From: an uncultured Collinsella sp.
Lineage (GTDB): Bacteria; Actinomycetota; Coriobacteriia; Coriobacteriales; Coriobacteriaceae
NCBI GenBank assembly: GCA_902492235.1
Contig: CABUKS010000032.1
Span: 1 to 24,938, forward strand
Direction of reading: 5' to 3'
Length of the DNA stretch: 24,938 bases
This document shows, piece by piece, positions 1 through 7,543 of this stretch. The notes beneath the pieces are model-generated. The model had not been told where the DNA came from, did no database searches, and was given only the letters and a program-made list of their open reading frames with translations. How positions within the stretch are numbered: position 1 is the first letter of the stretch; each line of letters begins with the position of its first letter. A program made the position numbers and the translations under genes.

Positions 1-10
1 CCGCAGGACG

Positions 11-51
11 AAAGAACCCCCGCCGCACGTAGTGCGCAGCGGGGGTTCTTT
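11..51. terminator. Bidirectional hairpin terminator downstream of ilvE
   Basis: A 13-bp perfect inverted repeat, AAAGAACCCCCGC (11-23) and GCGGGGGTTCTTT (39-51), has an inner GCAC/GTGC stem (25-28, 32-35) around a GTA loop. The arms end in an A-run on one side and a T-run on the other, so it could stop transcripts from either direction. It lies about 60 nt past the ilvE stop. A second, weaker dyad (GCCCGAGG 55-62 with CCTCGGGC 85-92) sits between the two. Confidence 0.85.
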
Positions 52-109
52 CATGCCCGAGGACGCGCCGGAAAGGTGGGTTGCCCTCGGGCCGGACATA
101 CAAGGCAGC

Positions 110-1162
110 TTACGCGACGGTGTAAACCCAGTTGTGCTTATCCTCAACAGCACCAGACTGAATACCAGTCAGGGTCTCGCGAAGTTTCTTCATAACAGGG
201 CCGATCTCGGTGCAGCCAGCCGGGAAGGTCACGGTCTCGTCGGCACCATAAACCTTGTTGTCAATCTCGCCCACCGGGGAGATGACAGCAGCGGTGCCGC
301 ACAGGCCGCACTCAACAAAGGTGCCGGCCTTGACCTCGGCCCACTCGACGGGACGCTGGTCGACGGTCATGCCCAGGTCCTGAGCAACCTGAACGAGCGA
401 ACGACGGGTGATGGAGGGCAGGATGGAGTCGGTGTGCGACTGGGGAACGACGAGGGTGCCGTCCTCCTTCACGAACAGGACGTTCGCGCCGCCGGTCTCC
501 TCGACATAGGTGCGGGACTCGGAGTCGAGATACAGGTTCTCGGCATAGCCCTCGCGGTGGGCCTCCATCGTGGGCTTGAGGGACATGGCGTAGTTGAGGC
601 CGGCCTTGATGTTACCGGTGCCGTGCGGTGCGGCGCGGTCATACTCAGAAACGCGCAGCTTAACAGGCTTGAGGCCACCCTTGAAGTACGGACCGACCGG
701 GGTCACGAGAATGCGGAACGTGTACTCAGGAGCGGGAGCCACGCCGATCACGTCACCGGAGCCGATCATAAACGGACGCACGTACAGGGTCGCGCCAGAG
801 CCGAAGGGCGGAACCCAAGCGGCGTTGGCAGAGACGACCTGCTTGACGGCCTCGACAAACTTGTCCTTGGGGAACGGGGGCATCTCCAGGCGCTCGGCGG
901 AGTTGAACATACGCTCGGCGTTCATGTCGGGACGGAAGCAGACGATACTGCCATCCTCGGCGGTGTAAGCCTTCAGGCCCTCAAAGACCTCCTGGCAGTA
1001 ATGGAAGATGCCGCCGCACTCGGAGACGTGCATGGTGTGGTCGGTGGTAAGACCGCCCTCGTCCCACTCGCCGTCTTTCCAGTGAGCCTCGTAGCTGTAA
1101 TCGGTCTTCATGTAGCCAAAGCCGAGGCTACCCCAATCGATATCCTTCTTCTCGACAGTCAT
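110..1162 (-). CDS. ilvE: Branched-chain amino acid aminotransferase
   Basis: A PLP-dependent, fold-type IV enzyme that exchanges the amino group between glutamate and the 2-oxo acids of leucine, isoleucine and valine, as the last biosynthetic or first catabolic step, in the cytosol. The 350 residues match the usual length of the longer (type II) BCAT subfamily. Visible marks are the motif around the presumed PLP lysine (GTGNIKAGLNYAMS, Lys186), the EETGGANVLF segment (221-230) and the CGLCGTAAVISPV block near the C-terminus. I chose the ATG at 1162 because AAGGAG lies 7 nt upstream and homologues begin this way; the frame stays open 36 codons further up without support. It is monocistronic: a strong terminator follows and the next gene upstream (dedA) has its own. 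An 18-bp palindrome at its promoter recurs at the amino-acid transporter promoter. Confidence 0.95.
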   Translation of the reverse strand: MTVEKKDIDWGSLGFGYMKTDYSYEAHWKDGEWDEGGLTTDHTMHVSECGGIFHYCQEVFEGLKAYTAEDGSIVCFRPDMNAERMFNSAERLEMPPFPKDKFVEAVKQVVSANAAWVPPFGSGATLYVRPFMIGSGDVIGVAPAPEYTFRILVTPVGPYFKGGLKPVKLRVSEYDRAAPHGTGNIKAGLNYAMSLKPTMEAHREGYAENLYLDSESRTYVEETGGANVLFVKEDGTLVVPQSHTDSILPSITRRSLVQVAQDLGMTVDQRPVEWAEVKAGTFVECGLCGTAAVISPVGEIDNKVYGADETVTFPAGCTEIGPVMKKLRETLTGIQSGAVEDKHNWVYTVA

Positions 1163-1337
1163 ATGTCGCTCCTTACATACACGGTTGCATACTCGCGAAC
1201 CTGCACGCAAGGACCGAAGCCGGCCGCGTCGCAACGTCGCATGCTCGGAGCGTAGAGCCGAGCAGGACACGCGGACGGCATCAAAGCCGATGGCGCGTCG
1301 ATTCGCATGCAGGAGATTGTACTCCCCACACGCATCA

Positions 1338-1368
1338 GATAAAACGTTATTCTTTAACTAAGTAAAGT
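1338..1368 (-). promoter_or_regulatory. Putative ilvE promoter with overlapping 18-bp palindromic operator
   Basis: On the minus strand, TTTACT (1361-1366) and TTTATC (1338-1343) are 17 bp apart, a weak sigma70-type pair. The palindrome TCTTTAACTAAGTAAAGT (1351-1368, plus strand) covers the -35 and much of the spacer. Nearly the same palindrome occurs twice at the amino-acid ABC operon (24691-24708 and 24735-24752). The resulting leader of about 170 nt before ilvE contains a TGCTCGG/CCGAGCA hairpin (about 1240-1265). The promoter is an inference; the palindrome is directly visible. Confidence 0.55.
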
Positions 1369-1391
1369 ATTTTCATTTGCCTTCAACACAA

Positions 1392-1423
1392 AAGGCCCGC
1401 CATCGAATCCGATGACGGGCCTT
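1392..1423. terminator. Terminator downstream of dedA
   Basis: AAGGCCCG (1392-1399) and CGGGCCTT (1416-1423) enclose CATCG/CGATG with one mismatch. Read on the minus strand the stem is followed by TTTTGTGTTG, a good U-tract for dedA transcripts. Confidence 0.85.
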
Positions 1424-1451
1424 GAAATTAACGTCCGAAAACAAGCTCGGA

Positions 1452-2099
1452 CTAGGCGTTCTTTTTACCGAGCTTGGACTTGACCAGGCCGACCACGGTC
1501 GGAATGATCGACACAGCGACGATGCCCACAATCAGCAGCTCAAAGTGCTCCTGCACAAAGGGGATGCCGCCAAAGAAGTAGCCCAGCAGCGTAAAGACCG
1601 TCGACCAGGTAATGCCACCCAGTACGTTAAAGATGACAAAGTTGCGCCAGTGCATGCCGCCCATGCCGGCAATGAAGGGCACAAAGGTGCGGATGAACGG
1701 GAAGAAGCGACCGAGGAAGATAGCCAGGTGACCCCACTTGTCCAGGAAGTCCTCGGACTTTTTGATGCGCTCGGGCGTCATGGCCTTCACCTTGCCCGAG
1801 GCGATGATCTTGCGACCGAAGAAATGGCCGATCATAAAGTTGCACTGATCGCCCAGGATGGCGGCAACCCATGCAGTGGCCAAAAGCGCCACGATGTTAA
1901 AACCACCGTTGTGGGCGAAGAATCCCGAGGCGAACAACAGCGAATCGCCGGGAAGGAACGGGAAGAACACCACGCCCGTCTCGATAAAGATGATCAGGAA
2001 CACGCAGCCGTAGGCCATAAGCGGACCGGCGGCAATCCAGCTGGCGATTGCGGTGCGCGGATCCTTAAGCAGCTCGGCAATAAAATTGATGAAACCCAT
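1452..2099 (-). CDS. DedA family (VTT domain) membrane protein
   Basis: An integral membrane protein of the DedA/SNARE-associated superfamily. Members are implicated in recycling undecaprenyl phosphate or other lipids across the membrane and in proton-dependent stress tolerance. At 215 residues it is family-typical. Glu40, Asp52 (within FLPGDS), Arg131 and Arg137 (GRFFPFIRTFVPF) correspond, with an offset of one, to the Glu39, Asp51, Arg130 and Arg136 reported as essential in E. coli YqjA. Re-entrant hydrophobic stretches lie around residues 28-60 and 132-180, with a final transmembrane helix at about 187-207 and a basic tail (KSKLGKKNA). The ATG at 2099 is preferred: AGAGG lies about 10 nt upstream and the next possible start, a TTG 13 codons further up, has no clear site. 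It is transcribed divergently from cysE. The exact substrate cannot be read from sequence. Confidence 0.88.
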   Translation of the reverse strand: MGFINFIAELLKDPRTAIASWIAAGPLMAYGCVFLIIFIETGVVFFPFLPGDSLLFASGFFAHNGGFNIVALLATAWVAAILGDQCNFMIGHFFGRKIIASGKVKAMTPERIKKSEDFLDKWGHLAIFLGRFFPFIRTFVPFIAGMGGMHWRNFVIFNVLGGITWSTVFTLLGYFFGGIPFVQEHFELLIVGIVAVSIIPTVVGLVKSKLGKKNA

Positions 2100-2219
2100 G
2101 AAGTAAAACCTCTCAGTTGTGGGCGCGGACACGTCCAAGTTGACCAGTATACGGTTGCAGCGCGAGCACGGGCCAAACCTCTCAAAAGTCTTACTTCATT
2201 ACCAGCAAGTTTGCATAAC

Positions 2220-2282
2220 TGACACTTGTCACCTAAAGCAAGGCAAGATTGCCCTTCCTAATCCCTAGCGAATCGCTATACT
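2220..2282. promoter_or_regulatory. dedA-cysE divergent intergenic control region with three dyads
   Basis: TATACT (2277-2282) is a plausible -10 for cysE, 42 nt before its GTG, but no good -35 is visible. The 13-bp palindrome TAGCGAATCGCTA (2266-2278) overlaps this -10. Upstream are GGCAAGATTGCC (2242-2253) and TGACACTTGTCA (2220-2231), each with 5-bp arms. Such stacking in a short gap suggests repressor or activator sites, but no family can be named. Confidence 0.4.
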
Positions 2283-2323
2283 TTATTGAATCGCATTGTC
2301 ACGGCGCTAAGGGAGGGTAGCCG

Positions 2324-3028
2324 GTGAGCTTTATCAGCACCATTCGTGAGGACATCAGAACCGTCCAGGCGCAGGACCCCGCGGCGCAAAATGCCTTGGT
2401 CATCTTCCTGTCCTACCCCGGCCTGCACGCCAAATGGAACCACGTGCCCGAGCACTGGCTCTGGGAACATGGCCATCGCTCGCTCGCCCGCGTGCTCTCG
2501 CAGATCACCCGCCACATCACCGGCGTTGAGATTCACCCCGCCGCGCAGATCGGCAAGCACTTCTTTATCGACCACGCCATGGGTGTCGTCATCGGCGAAA
2601 CCACCATCGTGGGCGACAACTGCGTGCTCTACCAGGGCGTCACGCTCGGCGGCACCGGCAACGAAACCGGCAAGCGCCACCCCACGCTCGGCAACAACGT
2701 CACCGTGGGCACGGGCGCCAAAGTGCTCGGCAACATCCGCATCGGCAACAACGTCAAGATCGGCGGCAACTCGGTCGTCGTCAAGGACGTGCCCGACAAC
2801 TGCACCGTCGTGGGCGTGCCCGGGCGCATCATCAAGCGCAACGGCTGCCGCGTGTTCGAGGAAAACTTCGACGCCAAGCAGCATCGCGAGTACATGCCCG
2901 ATGATGCTGCCGAGCAGAGCGCGCTCAACCGCCAGGGCATCACCGAGAACGGCCGCCGCGTCAAGGAGCTCGAGCAAGAGGTGGCCGAGCTCAAGGCCCT
3001 CGTCGCCAAGCTCGCGAACGAACGCTAG
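2324..3028 (+). CDS. cysE: Serine O-acetyltransferase
   Basis: Transfers acetyl from acetyl-CoA to L-serine, giving O-acetylserine, the carbon skeleton for cysteine synthesis. The 234-residue protein has the short N-terminal helical domain typical of the bacterial SAT family (about 1-60), then the left-handed beta helix built from hexapeptide repeats (about 65-175), including IDHAMGVVIGETTIVGD, GVTLGGTG and HPTLGNNVTVGTGAKVLGNI. The C-terminus (about 205-234) is rich in heptad-spaced Leu and Val with charged residues (VKELEQEVAELKALVAKL) and looks like a coiled coil, which could affect oligomerisation or cysteine-synthase binding. The start is GTG, preceded by GGGAGGG (2311-2317) with 6-7 nt spacing. 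It stands alone; no cysK is in the window. Feedback inhibition by cysteine is a family property, not visible here. Confidence 0.94.
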   Translation: MSFISTIREDIRTVQAQDPAAQNALVIFLSYPGLHAKWNHVPEHWLWEHGHRSLARVLSQITRHITGVEIHPAAQIGKHFFIDHAMGVVIGETTIVGDNCVLYQGVTLGGTGNETGKRHPTLGNNVTVGTGAKVLGNIRIGNNVKIGGNSVVVKDVPDNCTVVGVPGRIIKRNGCRVFEENFDAKQHREYMPDDAAEQSALNRQGITENGRRVKELEQEVAELKALVAKLANER

Positions 3029-3064
3029 GCCCACGGGCAACCAGGCATTATCAACGCCAACGCA

Positions 3065-3099
3065 AAAGTGCGCCGGAAAACCCATCCCCGGCGCACTTT
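3065..3099. terminator. Terminator downstream of cysE
   Basis: AAAGTGCGCCGG (3065-3076) and CCGGCGCACTTT (3088-3099) form a 12-bp perfect stem with an 11-nt loop, followed by CTGTT. The A-rich 5' flank makes it usable from the opposite strand as well, where the ABC exporter operon ends. Confidence 0.85.
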
Positions 3100-3113
3100 C
3101 TGTTCGATGTGAA

Positions 3114-3130
3114 AAAGGGACTGTCCCTTT
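3114..3130. repeat. Short palindromic repeat AAAGGGAC-T-GTCCCTTT
   Basis: A 17-nt palindrome with 8-bp arms sits just past the end of the ABC exporter operon, flanked by GTCACATT. On the minus strand the stem is followed by TTC, so it may also help terminate the operon. Its GGGACAG core is shared with two longer repeat families in this window (12905-12949 and 15194-15236), which suggests a common kind of small mobile palindrome. Confidence 0.55.
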
Positions 3131-3136
3131 GTCACA

Positions 3137-5140
3137 TTACGCGAACTGGCTCAGATAGAGGTCGGCGTAGGCGCCCTCGGCTGCGAGCAGCTCCTTATGC
3201 GTGCCTTGCTCGATGATGTTGCCGTGATCCATGACCAAGATCAGGTCGGCATCCACAATCGTCGACAGGCGATGCGCAATCACAAAGCTCGTGCGCCCAC
3301 GCATGAGTGCGTCCATGGCACGGCCGATGGCAAGCTCGGTGCGCGTATCCACGCTCGACGTCGCCTCGTCCAGAATGAGAATCGCCGGGTTGTTGAGCAG
3401 CACGCGCGCGATGGTCAGCAGCTGGCGCTGGCCCTGGCTGATACTCTCGGCATCGTTGGCCACGCGCGTGTCGTAGCCCTGCGGCATGGTACGCACAAAG
3501 AAGTCGACCTGCGCAGCACGGGCGGCCGCCACGATCTCTTCGCGCGTCGCCTCCGGGCAGCCATAGGCAATATTCTCGGCAATCGTTCCGTCAAACAGCC
3601 AGGCGTCCTGCAACACCATGCCAAACTGCTGGCGCAGCTCGCCACGGTCCATGCGGCTCGTATCCACGCCGTCGAGCGTAATGCGACCGCCGTCGGTCTC
3701 GTAAAAGCGCATGAGCAGGTTGATGAGCGTGGTCTTGCCCGCTCCCGTGGTTCCCACCACGGCGATCTTCTGACCCGGCTCGGCGGTAAACGATACGTCG
3801 CGCATGAGCGGCTTATCGGGCGTGTAGCCAAAACGCACATGCTCAAAGGCAATGCGGCCCTCCGCGCGGCCCGGCAGGCAGGCCGCCTCGCCCGGCAGCG
3901 GATCGGCGTCCATCTCGGGCTCGTCGAGCAGGTCGAACACGCGCTCAGCGCTCGCCAGCGCACTCTGCAGCGAGTTGAAGGTAAACGACAGCTGCGTCAT
4001 GGGCTCGGACGCCTCGTAGATAAACTGGAAGAACGCCTGGAACACGCCGACGGTCATCTGGCCGGCAACCAGCATGCTGCACCCTACAAGCGCAATTACA
4101 ATCTGCGCCAAGCGGCCGATAAAGCGCACTGCGGGACCGACGGCATTGATCATAAAGTCTGCCTTGGTACTCACGCGCGCCAGCTCCTTCGAAGCCTCAT
4201 GCACTTCGGCAGAACTCTGACGCTCGCGATTAAACGCGCGAATTACCAGGCGACCCGTGTAGCCCTCCTCGACCGCGCTCGTAATCTTGGACACCCACTC
4301 CTGGCGCTCGCCCGTCACATCGTGTGTGCGGCGCGACACGACCTTGGTCACCAGTAGCGACAGCGCCGTAAAGAACAGAAAGACGAGCGTGAGCGGCACG
4401 CTGAATACGAACATGACGCTCACGGCGCCCACCACGGTGCCGATCGACACCAGCAGCTGCAGCAGACCGCGCTGCATGCTCTCGGACATCTTGTCCAGAT
4501 CGTTCGTCGCACGGCTAACGACCTCACCGGGACGGTGGGCATCAAAGTAGGCGAGCGGCAGACGGTTGAGCTTTTGAGCGATGCGGTTTCGCAGGCGCAG
4601 GTTGAGGCGCTCGGCAACACTTGACATCAAAAAGCTCTGGAGTGCGTAGAACGAGGCGGCGGCCGTCCAGATCATAAAGTAAATAAAAATGGTCCTGCCA
4701 CAGTTCTCCCAGGTGATGCTGAAGGTGGTGTTGTTGGCAAACGCCAGCTTCATGTGCCCCCACAGCTCATCGATCACGCGGGCGCTGTAAGCCGGCGCCG
4801 CGGTGTTAAAGATGACGTAGAACACGATGCTCGCAAACACGATATAGAAACGCCAGTGGTCGCCGGCGGCCTCGCTCCACAGGCGGCGCACCGTCGCCCA
4901 GGCGTCGCGGGGCGTCTCGTCCTCGTCCTCATCGTCCACGTCGCGCATGCGCTCCGCCTCGGCGCGGGCGCGCTCGTCCTCGGCACGCTCGTTTTCCTCG
5001 TAGAGCGCCTGGCGGCGAGCATCGCGCTCGGCTGCTGCCTTGGCGGCGGCGTCCAAGTCGGGCGCGGCCGCCGCTTCCCCAACCGTCCCTGCGGCCACGG
5101 CGTCATCGGCGACGCCTTGCTTTTTGAGCTCCTCGGTCAC
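3137..5140 (-). CDS. ABC exporter, catalytic-type half transporter (heterodimer partner B)
   Basis: A type IV ABC exporter half of about 667 residues: transmembrane domain (about 85-390) then ATPase domain (about 420-660). Walker A is VVGTTGAGKTT, Walker B ILILDEATSSVD with the catalytic Glu, and the H-loop VIAHRLST is intact. The signature is degenerate (ISQGQ in place of LSGGQ). The partner gene has the reciprocal pattern, as in LmrCD or TM287/288, where one ATP site hydrolyses and the other only binds. The first 80 or so residues form a highly charged Ala/Glu/Arg-rich cytoplasmic extension with an acidic DVDDEDEDE run. I prefer the GTG at 5140, since AAGGGAGG lies 8 nt upstream; a GTG at 5149 is too close to that site. 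It directly follows its partner, so translation is probably coupled. Likely multidrug or lipid-like cargo; substrate unknown. Confidence 0.93.
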   Translation of the reverse strand: MTEELKKQGVADDAVAAGTVGEAAAAPDLDAAAKAAAERDARRQALYEENERAEDERARAEAERMRDVDDEDEDETPRDAWATVRRLWSEAAGDHWRFYIVFASIVFYVIFNTAAPAYSARVIDELWGHMKLAFANNTTFSITWENCGRTIFIYFMIWTAAASFYALQSFLMSSVAERLNLRLRNRIAQKLNRLPLAYFDAHRPGEVVSRATNDLDKMSESMQRGLLQLLVSIGTVVGAVSVMFVFSVPLTLVFLFFTALSLLVTKVVSRRTHDVTGERQEWVSKITSAVEEGYTGRLVIRAFNRERQSSAEVHEASKELARVSTKADFMINAVGPAVRFIGRLAQIVIALVGCSMLVAGQMTVGVFQAFFQFIYEASEPMTQLSFTFNSLQSALASAERVFDLLDEPEMDADPLPGEAACLPGRAEGRIAFEHVRFGYTPDKPLMRDVSFTAEPGQKIAVVGTTGAGKTTLINLLMRFYETDGGRITLDGVDTSRMDRGELRQQFGMVLQDAWLFDGTIAENIAYGCPEATREEIVAAARAAQVDFFVRTMPQGYDTRVANDAESISQGQRQLLTIARVLLNNPAILILDEATSSVDTRTELAIGRAMDALMRGRTSFVIAHRLSTIVDADLILVMDHGNIIEQGTHKELLAAEGAYADLYLSQFA

Positions 5141-5141
5141 G

Positions 5142-6878
5142 CTACTCACCTCCCTTCATTTGCGATTCCGCGATGGCGCGGTATACCTCGCAGGTTTCCA
5201 TCAGTTCGTCGTGCGTACCTAAGCCCGCGACCTCGCCATCTTTGAGCGCCACAATCTGATCGGCATGCAGAATCGTCGAGATGCGCTGCGCAATGATGAG
5301 GACCGCGGCGTCGCGCGTCTCGTCCTGCAGAGCATGGCGCAGGGCCGCATCGGTCTTAAAGTCCAGGGCCGAAAAACTGTCATCGAATATATACAGGTCG
5401 GCACGCTTCATGAGCGCGCGAGCAATCGCCAGGCGCTGACGTTGGCCGCCCGAGAAGTTCGTGCCGCCCTGAGCCACCGGCGTGTCGAGCCCCTGCGGCT
5501 GATCGAGCACAAAGGCGCTCTGGGCGACCTCCAGTGCATGAAGCATGTCGGCCTCGATCGCGTCCTCGTTGCCGTAACGCAGGTTGCTCGCCACTGTGCC
5601 CGAGAACAGCCATGCCTTCTGCGGCACGTAGGCGATGCGTCCGCGGATCTCGTCTTGCGAAAGATCGCGCAGATCGACGCCGTTCAGGCGAATGGCGCCC
5701 TTCGAGGCATCGTGAAAACGCAGCAAAAGCTTGGCCACCGTCGATTTGCCCGAGCCTGTCGAGCCCACAATCGCCGTGGTCTGACCGCGACGGCAGGCGA
5801 AGCTCAGATCGCACAGGGTGTCCTCATCGGCATCGTCAAAACGGAACGACATGTGGTCGAACACGGCAACCGCATCGGCGCCGCCTGCGGACTCAGGCGC
5901 CCCATCGCCCAGCGTAGCCTTGCCGTCCACAATGCTCGGCTCGATTTCGAGCACCTCTTGCGCACGGTTGAGACACGCCGCGGCGCGCGGAAGCGTCAGT
6001 ACCACCATCTGCGCCATCATCACAAAGAAGAGGATCAGGATCGCGTATTCCAGCACGGCAGAGATGCTGCCGATTTGCATGGCATGGACGCCCACGCGGT
6101 TTCCGCCCACCCACAGCACCGCCACCTCGGCGATGTTCATCAAAAAGAAGCTGGAGCTATCGAGGCCCACGAACAGGTGGTTGACCTTGATGGCGTTGGC
6201 CGCATAGTCGCTAAACACTTCGTCCAGGCGTTGCTCCTCGTGGCGCTCTTTGTTAAACGCGCGGATGACGCGCACGCCCACGATGTTCTCGCGCAGCACG
6301 ACGTTCATGCGGTCGATAAAGCTCTGCAGGCGCATAAAGATCGGCGCGGCGTTGGCCACGGTGAAGACCGCCGCCACCAGCACGATCGCTACGACCACGC
6401 CCAACAGCGTACCCATGGCGGGGTCGATAAACCAGGCAAAGATAATACCCGCCACGGCCAAGAACGGCACGGGCAGCACCAGCTGAATCGTCTGCAGAAT
6501 TGCCTGCTGGATCACGTTGATGTCGTTGAGCGAGCGCGTGATCATCGAACCGGTGCCAAAGCGCTCAAAGTCACTGGCAGATAGCTCGAGCGACTTGTCG
6601 TAGACGGCGTTGCGGATGTCACAGGACACATTGGCCGCCAGGCGGGCCGAAAGATAACAGCCCAGCACCGCGCCACCGCTGGCCATGCCGGTCGCGATGA
6701 GCATGTACAGGCCGTTGCGCAGGATGTAGTCGATATCGCCCGTCGTAATGCCCGTGTTGACCATGTTCGCCAGCATCGTGGGCACCAGCAGCGTGCCAAC
6801 GTTGTCTATCATCAGCACCAGCAGTGTCACCGCAATCAGCCTGCGATACGGCTTCATAAACCTCATTAAGAGTCGCAT
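5142..6878 (-). CDS. ABC exporter, degenerate-site half transporter (heterodimer partner A)
   Basis: A 578-residue half transporter: six transmembrane helices (about 12-300) and an ATPase domain (about 335-575). Walker A is GSTGSGKST (372-380) and the signature is canonical (FSGGQ, 475-479). The Walker B reads IFDD, placing Asp500 where the catalytic Glu normally sits, and the H-loop His is Gln (IAQRIST, Gln531). These are the hallmark changes of the non-hydrolysing site in heterodimeric exporters. Paired with the next gene, whose signature is degenerate, the dimer should have one consensus and one degenerate ATP site. The ATG at 6878 is preceded by GAGGGGGA and overlaps the end of the MarR gene by 13 bp. 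Its own stop region supplies the ribosome site of partner B. Confidence 0.94.
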   Translation of the reverse strand: MRLLMRFMKPYRRLIAVTLLVLMIDNVGTLLVPTMLANMVNTGITTGDIDYILRNGLYMLIATGMASGGAVLGCYLSARLAANVSCDIRNAVYDKSLELSASDFERFGTGSMITRSLNDINVIQQAILQTIQLVLPVPFLAVAGIIFAWFIDPAMGTLLGVVVAIVLVAAVFTVANAAPIFMRLQSFIDRMNVVLRENIVGVRVIRAFNKERHEEQRLDEVFSDYAANAIKVNHLFVGLDSSSFFLMNIAEVAVLWVGGNRVGVHAMQIGSISAVLEYAILILFFVMMAQMVVLTLPRAAACLNRAQEVLEIEPSIVDGKATLGDGAPESAGGADAVAVFDHMSFRFDDADEDTLCDLSFACRRGQTTAIVGSTGSGKSTVAKLLLRFHDASKGAIRLNGVDLRDLSQDEIRGRIAYVPQKAWLFSGTVASNLRYGNEDAIEADMLHALEVAQSAFVLDQPQGLDTPVAQGGTNFSGGQRQRLAIARALMKRADLYIFDDSFSALDFKTDAALRHALQDETRDAAVLIIAQRISTILHADQIVALKDGEVAGLGTHDELMETCEVYRAIAESQMKGGE

Positions 6879-7378
6879 GTCTCCCCCTCAACCTTATCGT
6901 TCGCCTCGGTCTCCGTGGCCATCTGCTGCTTAAATGCCTCGCACTCCTCGTTGAGGACATGGGAGAACTTGCCGACCAAGCGCATAATCTCACGCTGTTC
7001 CCAAGGCTCGAGCGCGCCAAAGGCACGCTGCTCGGCTTTAACCGCCGGCAACGCATAGTGCTCGGCGAACCGCCGGCCCTCGTCGGTCAGGCAAACGACC
7101 TTGTTCTTACGGCTGCCTTCGGCAAACTCCAACGTTGCAAGCCCACGCGCCGTCAGTGTTTTAATTGCCGAGTTAATGGTCTGCTTGCTGTAAAACCATT
7201 CGCTCGTGAGCCGGCTCACGGCAACGCTGCCGCCCGCCGCGCTGGTGTCAACAAGCATCCAGTAGGCGCAATCCGAAAGGCCGCAGGCACGCGCAAACTC
7301 TGAATAAATACGGTCGAGCCCGTTGAGCATCCGGTCAAAATCGACCGACGTAACCGCGCAATCCATCTCTCCCACCAT
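6866..7378 (-). CDS. MarR family transcriptional regulator of the ABC exporter operon
   Basis: A winged-helix repressor of 170 residues, within the MarR range. Helices at the N-terminus would form the dimer interface; the helix-turn-helix lies at about 50-85 (SRLTSEWFYSKQTINSAIKTL) and is followed by a wing with basic residues (EGSRKNKVVCLT). It is the first gene of an operon with the two exporter halves, the classic arrangement in which the regulator represses its own operon and is released by the transported compound. Two near-identical 20-bp dyads cover the promoter and leader. The start is uncertain: the ATG at 7378 lacks a clear ribosome site, while the ATG at 7366 has GGTGGGAG very close. 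The C-terminal tail (about 150-170) is charged and overlaps the next gene. Confidence 0.87.
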   Translation of the reverse strand: MVGEMDCAVTSVDFDRMLNGLDRIYSEFARACGLSDCAYWMLVDTSAAGGSVAVSRLTSEWFYSKQTINSAIKTLTARGLATLEFAEGSRKNKVVCLTDEGRRFAEHYALPAVKAEQRAFGALEPWEQREIMRLVGKFSHVLNEECEAFKQQMATETEANDKVEGETCDS

Positions 7379-7381
7379 TCG

Positions 7382-7440
7382 ATAGTCCGAATTTTGACTA
7401 ATTGAGCTTTCAGATTAGTCCGAGTTTTGACTAACGTCAA
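7382..7440 (-). promoter_or_regulatory. MarR-exporter operon promoter with twin 20-bp operators
   Basis: On the minus strand TTGACG (7435-7440) and TAATCT (7412-7417) are exactly 17 bp apart, a good sigma70 promoter. Operator O1 (7415-7434, TTAGTCCGAGTTTTGACTAA) fills the spacer. Operator O2 (7382-7401, ATAGTCCGAATTTTGACTAA) lies in the expected leader just before the start codon. Both have the TTAGTC/GACTAA dyad, with centres 33 bp apart. The arrangement suggests MarR autorepression; the protein-site link is inferred. Confidence 0.82.
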
Positions 7441-7480
7441 TGGCCTCGTTCGCAGCGTGCGGGCTATACAATATATCGAC

Positions 7481-7516
7481 AAAAAAAGACCGCCGGCGCG
7501 GGGGCGGCGCCGGCGG
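7481..7516 (-). terminator. Strong terminator downstream of the 96-residue hypothetical gene
   Basis: CCGCCGGCGC (7490-7499) pairs with GCGCCGGCGG (7507-7516). On the minus strand the stem is followed by TCTTTTTTT (complement of 7481-7489), an ideal intrinsic terminator. It ends the gene at 7544-7834 and insulates it from the MarR promoter. Confidence 0.92.
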
Positions 7517-7543
7517 CTGCGGGAGAATATCGATTGTTAGCTG

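Noticed and set aside
32..1255. Long plus-strand open frame opposite ilvE
   Set aside because: Antisense shadow of a high-GC gene; no recognisable protein and ilvE is unambiguous.
1159..1308. A 49-codon frame on the minus strand in the ilvE leader whose stop overlaps the ilvE ATG
   Set aside because: No ribosome site before its ATG, no run of Leu/Ile/Val codons as in a leader peptide, and composition like random GC-rich sequence.
1163..1337. T-box or other known riboswitch in the ilvE leader
   Set aside because: No T-box core sequence or anticodon-like specifier arrangement could be seen; only generic hairpins.
7441..7480. Promoter-like TATACAAT on the plus strand
   Set aside because: No gene follows on that strand before a strong terminator and the opposite-strand gene.
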